The notes under the pieces: generated by a model | What the model saw: only the letters and a program-made list of their open reading frames with translations | Databases searched by the model: none | What the model was told of the DNA's origin: nothing | Shown here: positions 20,157 through 28,885 of the stretch, in pieces | How the letters are laid out: the number at the start of each line of letters is the position of its first letter | How positions within the stretch are numbered: the stretch's first letter is position 1 | Program-made: the position numbers and the translations under genes | Assembly (NCBI RefSeq): GCF_009299795.1 | Contig: NZ_VIGP01000001.1 | Span: 1-64,000, forward strand | Reading direction: 5' to 3' | DNA: 64,000 bases | Origin: Brachybacterium subflavum | GTDB taxonomy: Bacteria; Actinomycetota; Actinomycetes; Actinomycetales; Dermabacteraceae

Positions 20157-21585
20157 CGCCGCTCCTGTACTCCTCGAAGATCCAGTCCTGCACGGACACG
20201 TCCCCACCGGCGCCGTTGACCACGTCGATCGCCCGGTCGCGCTCCGCCGACAGACGATCGTTGAAGCGGGTGAGCTCCTTCCCGAGGTCATCGATATCGC
20301 CGCCCAGGTACCCCTGGGTGATGTCACCGAGGTCGGGCCGGATGTCGTTCATCTCCGCGATCACGGAGCCCACGGCGGGGTTCCGCACCACGGGGCTGGG
20401 CGCTGTGCGCACGTTCTCCTCGAGCAGCCGCACGGCGCGCGAGTACAGAGCGGGGACCTCGGCCCTGTCCAGGGCGTGCGGGTCCGCCGGCGGCTGATCC
20501 ATGTTCTCGGCGAGCGCCACGGCGAACTCCGGCCGGGTCAGCAGCGAGAACAGCTCCCCGACCTCCTCGCGGTGGTGCGACGTCCCCGCGCACCAGAACT
20601 GGCCGTCGGCGGGCGGCCGCGCCGTGAGTCCGTGCCCGTCGGGAGAGGGCGGGCCCGACACGCGCACACCCTCCATGAACTCGGCGAACTGGCCGTTCAG
20701 GACGCCTGCGTTCCAGGGGCCGTCGAGGAAGATCGCGGCCTCGCCCGACGCCCAGCGCACGCGCGCCTCCCGTGCGTCCAGAGAGGTGGACGCGGGGAGC
20801 ATGAAGCCATCCGATATCAGCGAGTGCAGGAAGGCGAACGCCTCGAGGAAGCCTTCGTTCGCGAAGGGGAACTCCCCGGTCCTGGCGTCGGTGATCCCGT
20901 TCCCGCTGGATCCGACCATCGCCAGGCTCTGACCGGCGGACTGCGCGAGGTCCACCAGATGCTCCTGCATCCGATCCGAGTGGGCGAGCGGCGCCACCCA
21001 CGGATGCTCCGTTCCGGAGGCCACGAGGTCGCTGCAGAGGGTCCGGAAGTCGTCCCACGTGCCCGGCAGATCCTCCGGTTCGTGGCCGGCCTTCTCCAGC
21101 AGCCGGGAGTTCGCCCACGTCAGGGTGGAGTTCTGGCGATGGCTGAAGATCGGGACGGTGAAGATCTTCCCGTCGAACGTGTGCACTCCCTCGAACAGCG
21201 ACCCCTCCAGCCCGCGGCGCGCCCCGTCGCTGAGCTCCACGGGAGCGACCGTGCCCCGATCGACCAGGGACGCGGAGGGTGCGCCGAAGAGATTCGTGAA
21301 CACGTCGGGGAGCTGGTCGCTGCCTTCGGCCAGCTGCAGCGCCTGCCCCATGCTGTCCGGGTTGTAGACCGTCCGCTCGACCGCGACGCCGGCGCTTCCC
21401 TCGAACTCGTCGAAGAGTCCGGTCAGTGCCGACTTCAGGGGGTCGAAGTGATCCCACCACTGCAGGGAGCCCGCCTCGCCGTGAGCGACGCCGCCGCGTG
21501 TCGAGGATCGTGCGCAGCCGCTCGCCGTCAGGGCGGCGCCGGCGGCGAACAGCGCGAGCGCGCCCCGTCGGGGAATCCTCTCCAT
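20131..21585 (-). CDS. Sugar-binding lipoprotein of ABC transporter
   Basis: A 484-residue family-1 extracellular solute-binding protein. The N-terminus has a basic start (ERIPRR), a hydrophobic stretch and lipobox ASGC, giving a lipid-anchored Cys. The mature part begins SLQWWDHFDPLKSALTGLFD, typical of sugar-binding proteins. GGAGGAG precedes the ATG at 21585 (a GTG at 21588 is also in frame). It is the first gene of the importer-sulfatase operon and is divergent from the IS630-HTH/LacI fusion regulator. The ligand is inferred to be a sulfated oligosaccharide. Confidence 0.92.
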   Translation of the reverse strand: MERIPRRGALALFAAGAALTASGCARSSTRGGVAHGEAGSLQWWDHFDPLKSALTGLFDEFEGSAGVAVERTVYNPDSMGQALQLAEGSDQLPDVFTNLFGAPSASLVDRGTVAPVELSDGARRGLEGSLFEGVHTFDGKIFTVPIFSHRQNSTLTWANSRLLEKAGHEPEDLPGTWDDFRTLCSDLVASGTEHPWVAPLAHSDRMQEHLVDLAQSAGQSLAMVGSSGNGITDARTGEFPFANEGFLEAFAFLHSLISDGFMLPASTSLDAREARVRWASGEAAIFLDGPWNAGVLNGQFAEFMEGVRVSGPPSPDGHGLTARPPADGQFWCAGTSHHREEVGELFSLLTRPEFAVALAENMDQPPADPHALDRAEVPALYSRAVRLLEENVRTAPSPVVRNPAVGSVIAEMNDIRPDLGDITQGYLGGDIDDLGKELTRFNDRLSAERDRAIDVVNGAGGDVSVQDWIFEEYRSGDDYDVTDY

Positions 21586-21602
21586 CACAGCTCCTCCACC
21601 CG

Positions 21603-21616
21603 GTACATCGGTGTAC
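21603..21616. promoter_or_regulatory. Inverted repeat GTACA-N4-TGTAC, candidate operator
   Basis: GTACATCGGTGTAC lies 18 bases upstream of the binding-protein ATG, in the divergent gap shared with the LacI-fusion regulator. Placement suits repression of the importer operon. It is not the textbook LacI-family core with central CG, so the assignment is tentative. Confidence 0.4.
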
Positions 21617-21769
21617 TGCGAGGACCGTATGCGGTGCGCAACGGGCCGTCAATGCTCAAGAGGCAGAAAAAGGCCAGGCAGAAACACTATGTGCCACGCT
21701 CGCGTACGACGTATGTGTCAGTATTCGTGCAACAATGCTGTCGCGGAACAGAAGACGGAAAGGGGACGG

Positions 21770-23932
21770 ATGGGACGGGGACCTGCGAAAGCGCTCGGAC
21801 TGCGCTCGGGCGACGAAGAGGTGCTCTCGTCCGCCGTGAGGAGGGCGGCGCCGGCCGTCGCACGGCGGGCAGGGATCCTGCTGCTCGCGGCGCAGGGATT
21901 CTCGAATGCTGAGATCGCGACGATGGAGTCGACCAGTCGCGGAACCGTCATCCGGTGGAGGGCGAGGTACGAGTCGGAAGGGGTGGACTGCCTCGGAGAT
22001 CGTCCGCGTGGAGGTCGCCCGCCCGTGGCTGACCCGCGGCACATCGTCCTGCGCACGCTGGAGCCGCCCCCGTCCTCGTCGGGAGCGCGGAGTTTCCGGT
22101 GGACCACGCGGTCGCTCGGGGCGGCGCTGGGCGTCAGCGCCTCGTCGGTCTCGAGGGCCTGGAGCCTCTACGACGTGAGCCCGGCGCGCGGCGGCGGGGT
22201 GCGGCTGCCCGGCCGTCCGGGGCTCACGGTCACCGCCGGAACCATCGTCGGGCTGGTCCTCGATCCGCCGCGGGCCGTGCTCGCCTTCGCGCCGGGCGGC
22301 TCGGAGCGCGGAGCGCCGCGACCCTCCGCCTCCGCGCCGACGCCGTCGGTGGCGCTCTCCCGCGCGGTGCGCGAGCACGCGGAACGCCTCGTGGACCCCT
22401 CGGGGAGCGTGTCGGGCGCGGGTCGCGTGGGCGAGTGCGCCCCGTCGGCCGATCTCGAGGTGCGGGCCGCACTCGAGGCGTTCGTGCGATCCGGGGCGCA
22501 GCTCGTCTGCACCGGCATCACGCCGCCGACCGATGGCACGGACGGCGGCGAGATCGCCGCGGTGGACACCTTCTCGCAGTGGCTCAGGGTGCTGGACGTG
22601 CTCGCCCTGGCCGCGCACCGATCCCGGTCCGGGGCGGCTCTGGGGCGGGCCGTGCGCGCGGTACGTGCCGCACGGCCCCGCGATGGCGCCCTGGTCTGGT
22701 CGGAGCTCGGTGCTGAGCACGGGGCCGAGGCGGAGTATCGTGCGGACCGAGGGGAAGGGGCGCCGACCTCGCCACCCGGGGAGAGGGCTCCCTCGGGCGC
22801 GTCGGCGGACCCGGCGCGACGCACCGCTCGCGCCCCGCAGGACGCCTCGGGCGCAGGTGGCACCGAGCACGGGGACGACCGCGTCGCGCGGCGCCCGATC
22901 ATGAGTGACGTCGCCGCTCGAGCAGGCGTGTCGGTGAAGACCGTGTCCAATGTGCTCACCGGCGCGAAGCATGTCTCCGCCTCGACGCGTGCGCGCGTGG
23001 AGGAGGCGGTCGGCGCGCTCGACTACCAGGTGCATCCCGCAGCGCGCCAGCTGCGCACCGGCAGACCCCGTGCGCTCGTCCTGGCGCTGCCCGAGCTCGG
23101 GCTCAGCTACTTCGCACAGCTGGCAGAGCAGGTCATCGCCACGGCGGCCGCCCGGGGCCTCGGGGTCCTCGTCCAGACCACGGGCGGACGGCGCGAGCGC
23201 GAGCTCGCGGCGATCGACATGGCGCGCCATCAGGCCGACGGGCTGATCATCGCGGCGCACGGTCTTCGCGAGGACGACATCCGGCGGGCCTCGTCGACGG
23301 TCCCGTTCGTGCTCCTGGGGGAGGGGGTGCCCCAGCACCGGGTCGCCCAGATCACGATCAGCAATGCGGACGCGGCGAGCACCGCCATGCAGCACCTGCT
23401 CCGCACGGGACGACGCCGGGTCGTCCTGCTCGGCCTCGCCCATCGCGCCGTCGCCGAGGCGCGGGTCCGCGGCTGTCGCCGCGCTGCCACCATGCACGGT
23501 GCGCAGATCGCCCCGGCGCTCCTCGCGCCCGCCCCGCGCTGGGATCGCGAGAGCGGAGAGCATGCGATCCACGAGCTCCTCGACCGGGGCGCGCGCTTCG
23601 ATGCGGTCATCGGGTTCAATGACGAGCTGGCGCTCGGCGCGCAGCGCTCCCTGCTCTCCCGTGGACACGATGTGCCCGGCGAAGCGGCGATCATCGGCTT
23701 CGACAACTCGGAGGACGCGCGCTACAGCACGCCCAGCCTCTCCTCCGTGGCCCCAGCGTTCGACGTCATCGCCGACGCCGCTCTGGAACTGGTGACGGGA
23801 CACGGCCAGCGCACCCCGGAGAAGCAGGCCGGCGCGCCGGCCCGCCAGCACATCACCGCCCCTCATCGGCTCGTGGTGCGCGAGTCGACTGCGGGGGTCG
23901 TGGTGCGCTCGGGCGACGTTGAGCTGCGATGA
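21770..23932 (+). CDS. In-frame fusion of IS630-transposase-type HTH region with a complete LacI repressor
   Basis: A single 720-residue frame. Residues 17-137 match the N-terminal DNA-binding part of IS630-type transposases: ARRAGILLLAAQGFSNAEIA, then TVIRWRARYESEGVDCLGDR and RPRGGRPP, then a second HTH (TRSLGAALGVSASSVSRAWS). Residues 159-170 (IVGLVLDPPRAV) recall the start of the DDE catalytic domain, but the acidic residues that follow are absent. After a low-complexity linker (about 320-375), residues 376-720 are a normal LacI protein: HTH IMSDVAARAGVSVKTVSNVL and a sugar-binding core ending IIGFDNSEDARYSTPSLSSV. AAAGGGGACGG precedes ATG 21770. An internal ATG at 22901 would give LacI alone. 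It probably controls the divergent importer-sulfatase operon. Confidence 0.82.
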   Translation: MGRGPAKALGLRSGDEEVLSSAVRRAAPAVARRAGILLLAAQGFSNAEIATMESTSRGTVIRWRARYESEGVDCLGDRPRGGRPPVADPRHIVLRTLEPPPSSSGARSFRWTTRSLGAALGVSASSVSRAWSLYDVSPARGGGVRLPGRPGLTVTAGTIVGLVLDPPRAVLAFAPGGSERGAPRPSASAPTPSVALSRAVREHAERLVDPSGSVSGAGRVGECAPSADLEVRAALEAFVRSGAQLVCTGITPPTDGTDGGEIAAVDTFSQWLRVLDVLALAAHRSRSGAALGRAVRAVRAARPRDGALVWSELGAEHGAEAEYRADRGEGAPTSPPGERAPSGASADPARRTARAPQDASGAGGTEHGDDRVARRPIMSDVAARAGVSVKTVSNVLTGAKHVSASTRARVEEAVGALDYQVHPAARQLRTGRPRALVLALPELGLSYFAQLAEQVIATAAARGLGVLVQTTGGRRERELAAIDMARHQADGLIIAAHGLREDDIRRASSTVPFVLLGEGVPQHRVAQITISNADAASTAMQHLLRTGRRRVVLLGLAHRAVAEARVRGCRRAATMHGAQIAPALLAPAPRWDRESGEHAIHELLDRGARFDAVIGFNDELALGAQRSLLSRGHDVPGEAAIIGFDNSEDARYSTPSLSSVAPAFDVIADAALELVTGHGQRTPEKQAGAPARQHITAPHRLVVRESTAGVVVRSGDVELR

Positions 23933-24352
23933 ACCGAGACTCCTGGGTCCGACCCGTCTTCACCGCGGCGCCGCCCGCATCCACCGCGCTCGCCGTGGCG
24001 GGTCGCCGTGCAACCGTTGACAGCCGTGGCTAACGGCCGTAACTTTACGGGCGTTGGCGCTCAATGCATCGCTGCACATCGAGCAGGATCACGCTCGAGC
24101 TCGCAGGGGCGAGGACCCTCGTGGGGCCGGAACGCGGTGCCGGCGATGCCATGCCCCGAGGGGAGCCCGTCGTGGTCCTCTCGGACTTCCCCTCCCACGC
24201 GCAGATTCACGTGGACCGGCTCCCGGATCCATCGGGAGCCCCGATCCCATCCCCACCATCGACAAGGCCGTCATCGACGTCATCGACGTCATCGCCGCAT
24301 CTGCGGCGTGAACTCAACCGTCGTCGCACCCGTCAACGGAAAGGCCCCACCC
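23933..24352 (+). promoter_or_regulatory. 420-base gap with a strong sigma70-type promoter and long leader
   Basis: TTGACA (24017-24022) and TAACTT (24040-24045) are spaced 17 bases, an excellent match to a housekeeping promoter reading right. An ACGGCCGT palindrome sits in the spacer (24033-24041 region), a possible operator. Transcription would start near 24052, about 300 bases before the GMC gene. The leader has no convincing gene: an 85-codon frame exists at 24054 but lacks a ribosome site and family resemblance. GACGTCATC is tandemly repeated near 24280. Confidence 0.5.
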
Positions 24353-25915
24353 ATGACCACGGAGCACTACGACACGATCATCGTCGGCGCCGGAACCGCC
24401 GGCTGCGTGCTGGCCTCGAGGCTCAGCGAGGACGAGCACCAGTCGGTCCTGCTCCTGGAGGCCGCGGAGGCCGTGCCGGACGCGGCGACACAGACACCCG
24501 GATCGGCGTTCTTCGCGCTCACGCCTGATCGTCTCTATGCGAACGAGACGACCCCTCAACCGGGGCTGGGCGATCGCACCAGCGCCATCCCCTCGGGGCG
24601 AGGTCTCGGCGGAAGCGGTTCGGTGAACCTGCTCGCCTGGTTCGAAGGGCATCCCGACGACTACGACGCCTGGGCGGCCGCGGGAGCGACGCGCTGGAGC
24701 TGGCGCGATGTGGAACCGGTGTTCCGACGCTTCCGATCAGATGATGCCGGCACGTCGCATCACGCCAGGGGGATGCGCACGGAGAAGGCGCCCGACATCG
24801 AGCAGTCCCTGCTGGCGTTCGTCGCAGCGGGCGCGGAGCTGGGCCTTCCCCTCACCGAGGACTTCAATGCGGACCAGCGCGTCGGGGCGGGCCTCGTGAC
24901 CGCGAACACCGAGAACGGCGTCCGGAGCGGCCCCGTCGACGGCTATCTCGCGGCGGCGCGCCACCGTGAGAACCTCGAGATTCGACAGGGCGTCCGCGTC
25001 GACAGGATCGTGCACGACGCCGACCTCGCACGCGCGGTGGTCCTCTCGGACGGCACCGAGATCGCTGCCGACCGCATCGTGCTGTGCGCGGGTGCTCTCC
25101 GGAGCCCTCAGCTGCTGATGCTCTCCGGCATCGGTCCCGCGGATCATCTTCGTGAACGGGGGATCGAGCCCGAGCTGGACCTGCCCGGGGTGGGCCAGAA
25201 CCTTCACGATCACCCGCTCCTCATCCTGGCGTGGGAGATGCTCAGAGGGAACACGCTTCTGGACAGCGACACTCCCGCGAACCGCGCCGTCTACGAAACG
25301 CTCCGACGGGGCCCTCTCGCGTCCCTGCCGACCGTCGGCATGATGGTGCCCGGTCCCGGAGGGGGCGCCGCGGAATGGCAGCTGCTCCCATACCTGCTCG
25401 GACTCGATGAATCGATGAGCCCTCATTCGACCCCCGCGCTGAGCGTGACTCTCGGATTGCTGACTCCGCGGAGCCGTGGAGCTGTCACTCTCGCCTCGAA
25501 CGACCCGGCAGCTGCTCCGCAGATCGATCCCCGCTATCTGTCCGATCCGAGTGATCTCGAGCGCCTGGTCGAGGGGGTGAGGTTCGTCGAGCGCCTGATG
25601 GCGAGCCCGGCGATGGCGGACTTCGCCGGTGAGCGCTTGAACCCCGGTCCATCCGATGGCCTCGAGGACTGGGTGGTCCGCACCATGGGCACCCAATGGC
25701 ACCCTGCGGGCACATGCCGTCTCGGCACCGATCCCGGCACGGTCGTCGATCCGACTCTCCGCGTGCACGGCGTGAAGAACCTGTACGTCGCTGACGCGTC
25801 CGTGATCCCCACGGCGACCCGCGGAAACCTCCAGGCGCCCGTGGTGATGATCGCCGAAAGGGCAGCCGAGTTCATCCAGGAATCCACCCCAGGTGGTCAT
25901 TCCCAAGATCGGTGA
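24353..25915 (+). CDS. GMC-family FAD-dependent oxidoreductase (choline-dehydrogenase-like)
   Basis: A 520-residue flavoenzyme oxidising a primary or secondary alcohol. The FAD-binding motif is IIVGAGTAGCVLASRL (GxGxxG at 12-17) with the acidic LLLEAA following. PSGRGLGGSGSVN and AGALRSPQLLMLSGIGP are GMC signatures. The catalytic pair is His450 (WHPAGTCRLG) and Asn492 (TRGNLQAPVVM), the His/Asn variant. ATG 24353 is used; GGAAAGG lies upstream. It lacks a signal peptide. The substrate is unknown: choline, glucose or polyethylene-glycol-like alcohols are all handled by this family. It is a single-gene unit. Confidence 0.9.
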   Translation: MTTEHYDTIIVGAGTAGCVLASRLSEDEHQSVLLLEAAEAVPDAATQTPGSAFFALTPDRLYANETTPQPGLGDRTSAIPSGRGLGGSGSVNLLAWFEGHPDDYDAWAAAGATRWSWRDVEPVFRRFRSDDAGTSHHARGMRTEKAPDIEQSLLAFVAAGAELGLPLTEDFNADQRVGAGLVTANTENGVRSGPVDGYLAAARHRENLEIRQGVRVDRIVHDADLARAVVLSDGTEIAADRIVLCAGALRSPQLLMLSGIGPADHLRERGIEPELDLPGVGQNLHDHPLLILAWEMLRGNTLLDSDTPANRAVYETLRRGPLASLPTVGMMVPGPGGGAAEWQLLPYLLGLDESMSPHSTPALSVTLGLLTPRSRGAVTLASNDPAAAPQIDPRYLSDPSDLERLVEGVRFVERLMASPAMADFAGERLNPGPSDGLEDWVVRTMGTQWHPAGTCRLGTDPGTVVDPTLRVHGVKNLYVADASVIPTATRGNLQAPVVMIAERAAEFIQESTPGGHSQDR

Positions 25916-25966
25916 CGGATCCTGCTCGGCCTCGCCCATCGCGCGGTCGCCGACGCGACGGGCTGC

Positions 25967-26620
25967 TCAGTTCCCCGCCGCATCCAGCAGCCAGTGGTAC
26001 CGCAGACGCAGCGCCCGCTCCATGCTCGCGGCCGCCGCGGCGGCTCCCAGGGCGATGTTCAGCCACAGCGGGAGGGCGACGAGGGGATCGACGTGTCCGA
26101 TCCGCTCCGCGACCGGCGGGATGCGCAGCACCGGCACTGCGATCTGCTGCAGCAGCAGGGCGACGCCCACCAGCAGCGCCACGGTCGAGACCGCGCCGAC
26201 CATGCGGCTCAGGCCGGGACGTCGTCGCTCGAAGCGGGCGCGTCGACCCTCCGCCGAACGCGGATCCGGGACGAGCTGGTGCTCGGCGCCGTCGTCGGCG
26301 ACGAAATGGCAGCGCTTGAGCCCGAACTGGCTGACCGCGACCTCGATCGCCCCGCCCTCGACGGGGAACACGGCGGGCGCGCGGGCGACCGCGTACTGGC
26401 GTCCGTCCCGGAACAGGTGCACCTTCACGTAGCCGTTGTCGTCGGTCTTCCACTGGCGCACGTCCACCGTGTACCGCACGGGGCGGCGGCCCCGATCCTC
26501 GAGGTCGAGATGGAACAGCGACCGTCCCAGCAGCTGCCACCAGCGGAACCGCTTGAGGGGACTGCCGTCCCCCGGATCGATCCGCTTGATCGCGCGCCGG
26601 CGCCGCCACTGCTCGAACAT
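25967..26620 (-). CDS. Conserved membrane protein of unknown function
   Basis: A 217-residue protein, not assigned to a named family. The basic N-terminus (MFEQWRRRRAIKRID) is followed by a soluble beta-rich domain (about 30-135) and two hydrophobic segments (about 143-165 and 183-200) near the C-terminus. AGGAGG lies 6 bases before ATG 26620. It is divergent from a TetR gene with a palindrome between them, so it is the probable TetR target. Confidence 0.7.
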   Translation of the reverse strand: MFEQWRRRRAIKRIDPGDGSPLKRFRWWQLLGRSLFHLDLEDRGRRPVRYTVDVRQWKTDDNGYVKVHLFRDGRQYAVARAPAVFPVEGGAIEVAVSQFGLKRCHFVADDGAEHQLVPDPRSAEGRRARFERRRPGLSRMVGAVSTVALLVGVALLLQQIAVPVLRIPPVAERIGHVDPLVALPLWLNIALGAAAAAASMERALRLRYHWLLDAAGN

Positions 26621-26692
26621 CGGGGTGCCTCCTCGGCACTTGGGTGCGGCCGGCTCGCCCGTCGGCCGGACATGGCGCGACGCTAGCACGCT

Positions 26693-26702
26693 GTACTAGT
26701 AC
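26693..26702. promoter_or_regulatory. Palindrome GTACTAGTAC flanked by ACGCTGTA direct repeats, candidate TetR operator
   Basis: A perfect 10-base palindrome sits mid-way in the divergent gap between the membrane-protein and TetR genes. ACGCTGTA appears immediately on its left and again overlapping its right edge. TetR repressors usually bind such a site and control both genes. Confidence 0.5.
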
Positions 26703-26761
26703 GCTGTATCAGCAGAAAGTAGGGGGCGGGCCGACGGCGGGGACGAGAGGACGGGCCGGCG

Positions 26762-27397
26762 ATGAGCGAGGGCGGGGGAGCAGTGGACGACCAGCAGGAG
26801 CAGAGCACGCGGGAGAGGATCCTCGCGGCGGCCGCCGCGATCCTCCGCGAGGACGGTGCCACGGCGCGCCTCAGCGTCCGCGCGGTCGCCGCCCGCGCGG
26901 GCGTGAGCGTGGGCTCCCTCCGCCATCACTTCCCGACCCAGCAGGACCTGCGGGACGAGGTGATGCGGCGCGTGCTGGACTGGATGATGCCGCGCAGCAG
27001 CATCGGCGACCGCTCGGTGCCCCCTCGGGACCGCCTCGTGCAGTGCCTGCTCGACGTGCTGGACCTCAGCGGCACGGGCGCGCGGGCCCGCGAGGCGATG
27101 GCGACGATGACCAGCACCTTCATCACTGCGGAGCAGACTGCGTCCGTGCGGGAGGCCTACCTGGCGACCCAGCGCGACGGTCAGAGGCGCACCGAGGACT
27201 GGCTGCGCGCGCTCGCCGAGGAGTGCGCGATCCCCGCCGAGGACATCCCGCGCCGCGCGCGCTTCCTCAGCACGGTGCTCGACGGCCTCTCGCTGGAGCG
27301 CGCGCTGCCCGCCGTCGACTCCCTCACGCAGGTCGAGTCCGAGGTGCTGTTGGCCGCCGCCGACGTCGCCCTCGCCCCTGCGGATCGCGACGGGTGA
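26762..27397 (+). CDS. TetR-family transcriptional regulator
   Basis: A 211-residue repressor. The N-terminal HTH spans about residues 16-62: TRERILAAAAAILREDG then LSVRAVAARAGVSVGSLRHHFPTQ. The helical C-terminal domain would bind a small ligand and resembles the BetI-type C-terminal group. It is divergent from a membrane protein and likely autoregulated through the palindrome at 26693-26702. The ligand cannot be predicted. Confidence 0.88.
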   Translation: MSEGGGAVDDQQEQSTRERILAAAAAILREDGATARLSVRAVAARAGVSVGSLRHHFPTQQDLRDEVMRRVLDWMMPRSSIGDRSVPPRDRLVQCLLDVLDLSGTGARAREAMATMTSTFITAEQTASVREAYLATQRDGQRRTEDWLRALAEECAIPAEDIPRRARFLSTVLDGLSLERALPAVDSLTQVESEVLLAAADVALAPADRDG

Positions 27398-27409
27398 GGG
27401 GCGCCCCGC

Positions 27410-27742
27410 TCACCTGTCGTGGTGCCCGTGTCCCCACTCATGGAGCGCCGCGAACACCTCATCCAGGCTCCGACCGCGCTCGGTGATGCTGTAGGTGACC
27501 TGCGGCGGAGTCGTCGGGACGACATCGCGCGCCACGAGCCCCTCGGCCACGAGCCGCTTCAGCTCCGCCGACAGCACCTTCTGCGAGATCCCGTCGACCC
27601 GGCGCTGCAGGTCCGCATAGCGCCGCTCGCTCTGCAGCAGCTCGAACAGGATGAGCATCGTCCACTTCCCGCCGATCATGCCGATCGTGGTGCGCACGCT
27701 CTGCCCGCAGTAGTCCTCGCCGGGTGCTCCTGAATCGTCCAT
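27410..27742 (-). CDS. HxlR-family winged-helix regulator
   Basis: A 110-residue MarR-like regulator. The family signature IGGKWTMLILFELLQSERRYADL (about 23-45) and ISQKVLSAELKRL recognition helix are clear, followed by the wing YSITERGRSLDEVFAALHEW. Cys12 near the N-terminus sits where redox- or electrophile-sensing HxlR proteins carry theirs. It is divergent from a 4-oxalocrotonate-tautomerase-like gene, its likely target. The gene tail nearly meets the TetR gene in convergent orientation. Confidence 0.9.
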   Translation of the reverse strand: MDDSGAPGEDYCGQSVRTTIGMIGGKWTMLILFELLQSERRYADLQRRVDGISQKVLSAELKRLVAEGLVARDVVPTTPPQVTYSITERGRSLDEVFAALHEWGHGHHDR

Positions 27743-27747
27743 GTCCT

Positions 27748-27757
27748 ACCTCGAGGT
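27748..27757. promoter_or_regulatory. Palindrome ACCTCGAGGT, candidate HxlR site
   Basis: A perfect palindrome 5 bases upstream of the HxlR start, followed on the right by TACCTGAG, in the 100-base gap shared with the tautomerase gene. The overlap with a GAGG ribosome site makes autorepression conceivable; it may be chance. Confidence 0.25.
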
Positions 27758-27844
27758 CGGTACCTGAGAAGAAAGTGCCGTCTTCCGCGTTCCGCGTCCT
27801 CCGCGCAGTCTGGTGCACACAGCACCCGACCGCCAGGAGGCATC

Positions 27845-28063
27845 ATGCCGATCGTCCATCTCGACATCGTCCCCGAGCTCATGTTCGGAGACCGCCAGGA
27901 GCAGTACCAGAAGATCGCCGCGGGGATCACCGACACCATCGTCACCAGCACCGGCGCGCCCGCCGAATCCGTGCACGTGCTGATCCGCGAAGTCTCCGAC
28001 GCGAGGTACTCCGTGGGCGGCGAGCTGCTGCGGGAGAGCATGAAGGGCGAGGGACGACCCTGA
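27845..28063 (+). CDS. 4-oxalocrotonate tautomerase-family protein
   Basis: A 72-residue single-domain tautomerase. The sequence starts MPIVHLDI, so Met removal exposes the catalytic Pro1; VLIREVSDARYSVGGE matches the segment bearing the active-site Arg. It would interconvert enol/keto forms of a small oxo-acid or act on an electrophile. AGGAGGCATC precedes the ATG. It is divergent from the HxlR regulator, forming a small inducible unit. Confidence 0.88.
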   Translation: MPIVHLDIVPELMFGDRQEQYQKIAAGITDTIVTSTGAPAESVHVLIREVSDARYSVGGELLRESMKGEGRP

Positions 28064-28081
28064 TCTCGAGGGGACGAGTGC

Positions 28082-28741
28082 TCAGGCCCGATACCGCTCC
28101 GGGCGGTGGTTCAGCGCGAGCACCACGTTCAGGATCATCCCGCCGACGGCCGACAGCAGCACCCGCGGGACGTCGAGCACCAGCAGCGACAGCAGGATCA
28201 CCGTGACGTCCATGGCCATCTGCACGTAGCCCGCGCGCAGTCCCGCGCGCTCCTGCAGGATCAGCGCGAGGATGTTGAAGCCGCCCAGGCTCGCCCGGTG
28301 CCGGAAGATGATGAGGAGGCCGACGCCCACCAGCAGGTTCCCGCCGATCACCGCGTAGACCAGCGGCACGTGCCCGAGCGCGAGGAACCGCGGGTGCACG
28401 AGGCTGAACAGCGAGATCAGCCCCACGCAGATCACGGTCCGCACCGTGAACGACCAGCCCTTCTTCCACAGCGCGAGCACGAAGAACGGCAGGTTCACCA
28501 CCGCGAACAGGACGGCGAAGGGAACCGGGAGGGCGTGGGTGAGCAGCAGCGCGAGACCCGCCGTGCCGCCGGTGACCGCGCCCGCGCACTGCAGCAGGTA
28601 GAGGCCGAGCGAGGCGAGGAAGGTGCCCGTGATGACGCCGAGCACGTCCTCCGTCGGACGATGGGGGATGACGACGTCGATCGGCGGCGGGGGAGGGCCG
28701 GCCTCCGTCACGGGGCCTGAGGGGTCGGTGGCGCTGGGCAT
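28082..28741 (-). CDS. YitT/YczE-family membrane protein
   Basis: A 219-residue integral membrane protein with five to six hydrophobic segments after a Pro-rich N-terminus. GTFLASLGLYLLQCAGAVTG, GGNLLVGVGLLIIFRHRASLG and GGMILNVVLALNHRP fit the YitT (DUF161) family, whose function is largely unknown. It ends about 20 bases from the tautomerase stop (convergent). The neighbouring ArsR gene is divergent, 144 bases away. Confidence 0.85.
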   Translation of the reverse strand: MPSATDPSGPVTEAGPPPPPIDVVIPHRPTEDVLGVITGTFLASLGLYLLQCAGAVTGGTAGLALLLTHALPVPFAVLFAVVNLPFFVLALWKKGWSFTVRTVICVGLISLFSLVHPRFLALGHVPLVYAVIGGNLLVGVGLLIIFRHRASLGGFNILALILQERAGLRAGYVQMAMDVTVILLSLLVLDVPRVLLSAVGGMILNVVLALNHRPERYRA

Positions 28742-28885
28742 GGCGTCACCTTAGGCGGCGCACCGGCCGCGCCCGGTGGTTCCGGGCCGGCGGCGTACGG
28801 TCCTCCGGAACCGGTCGCGTCCGGTGGCCAGGGGCCGCCGTCCGCCGTCCGCGCACTCGGACGCGATCGGGGAGATCATGGAGCG

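Noticed and set aside
24270..24300. GACGTCATC direct repeats as an operator
   Set aside because: Only two adjoining copies inside a leader, with no symmetry or promoter overlap; likely simple-sequence noise.
24054..24311. 85-codon frame in the GMC leader
   Set aside because: No ribosome site, Arg/Pro-rich, no recognised family; kept only as leader sequence.
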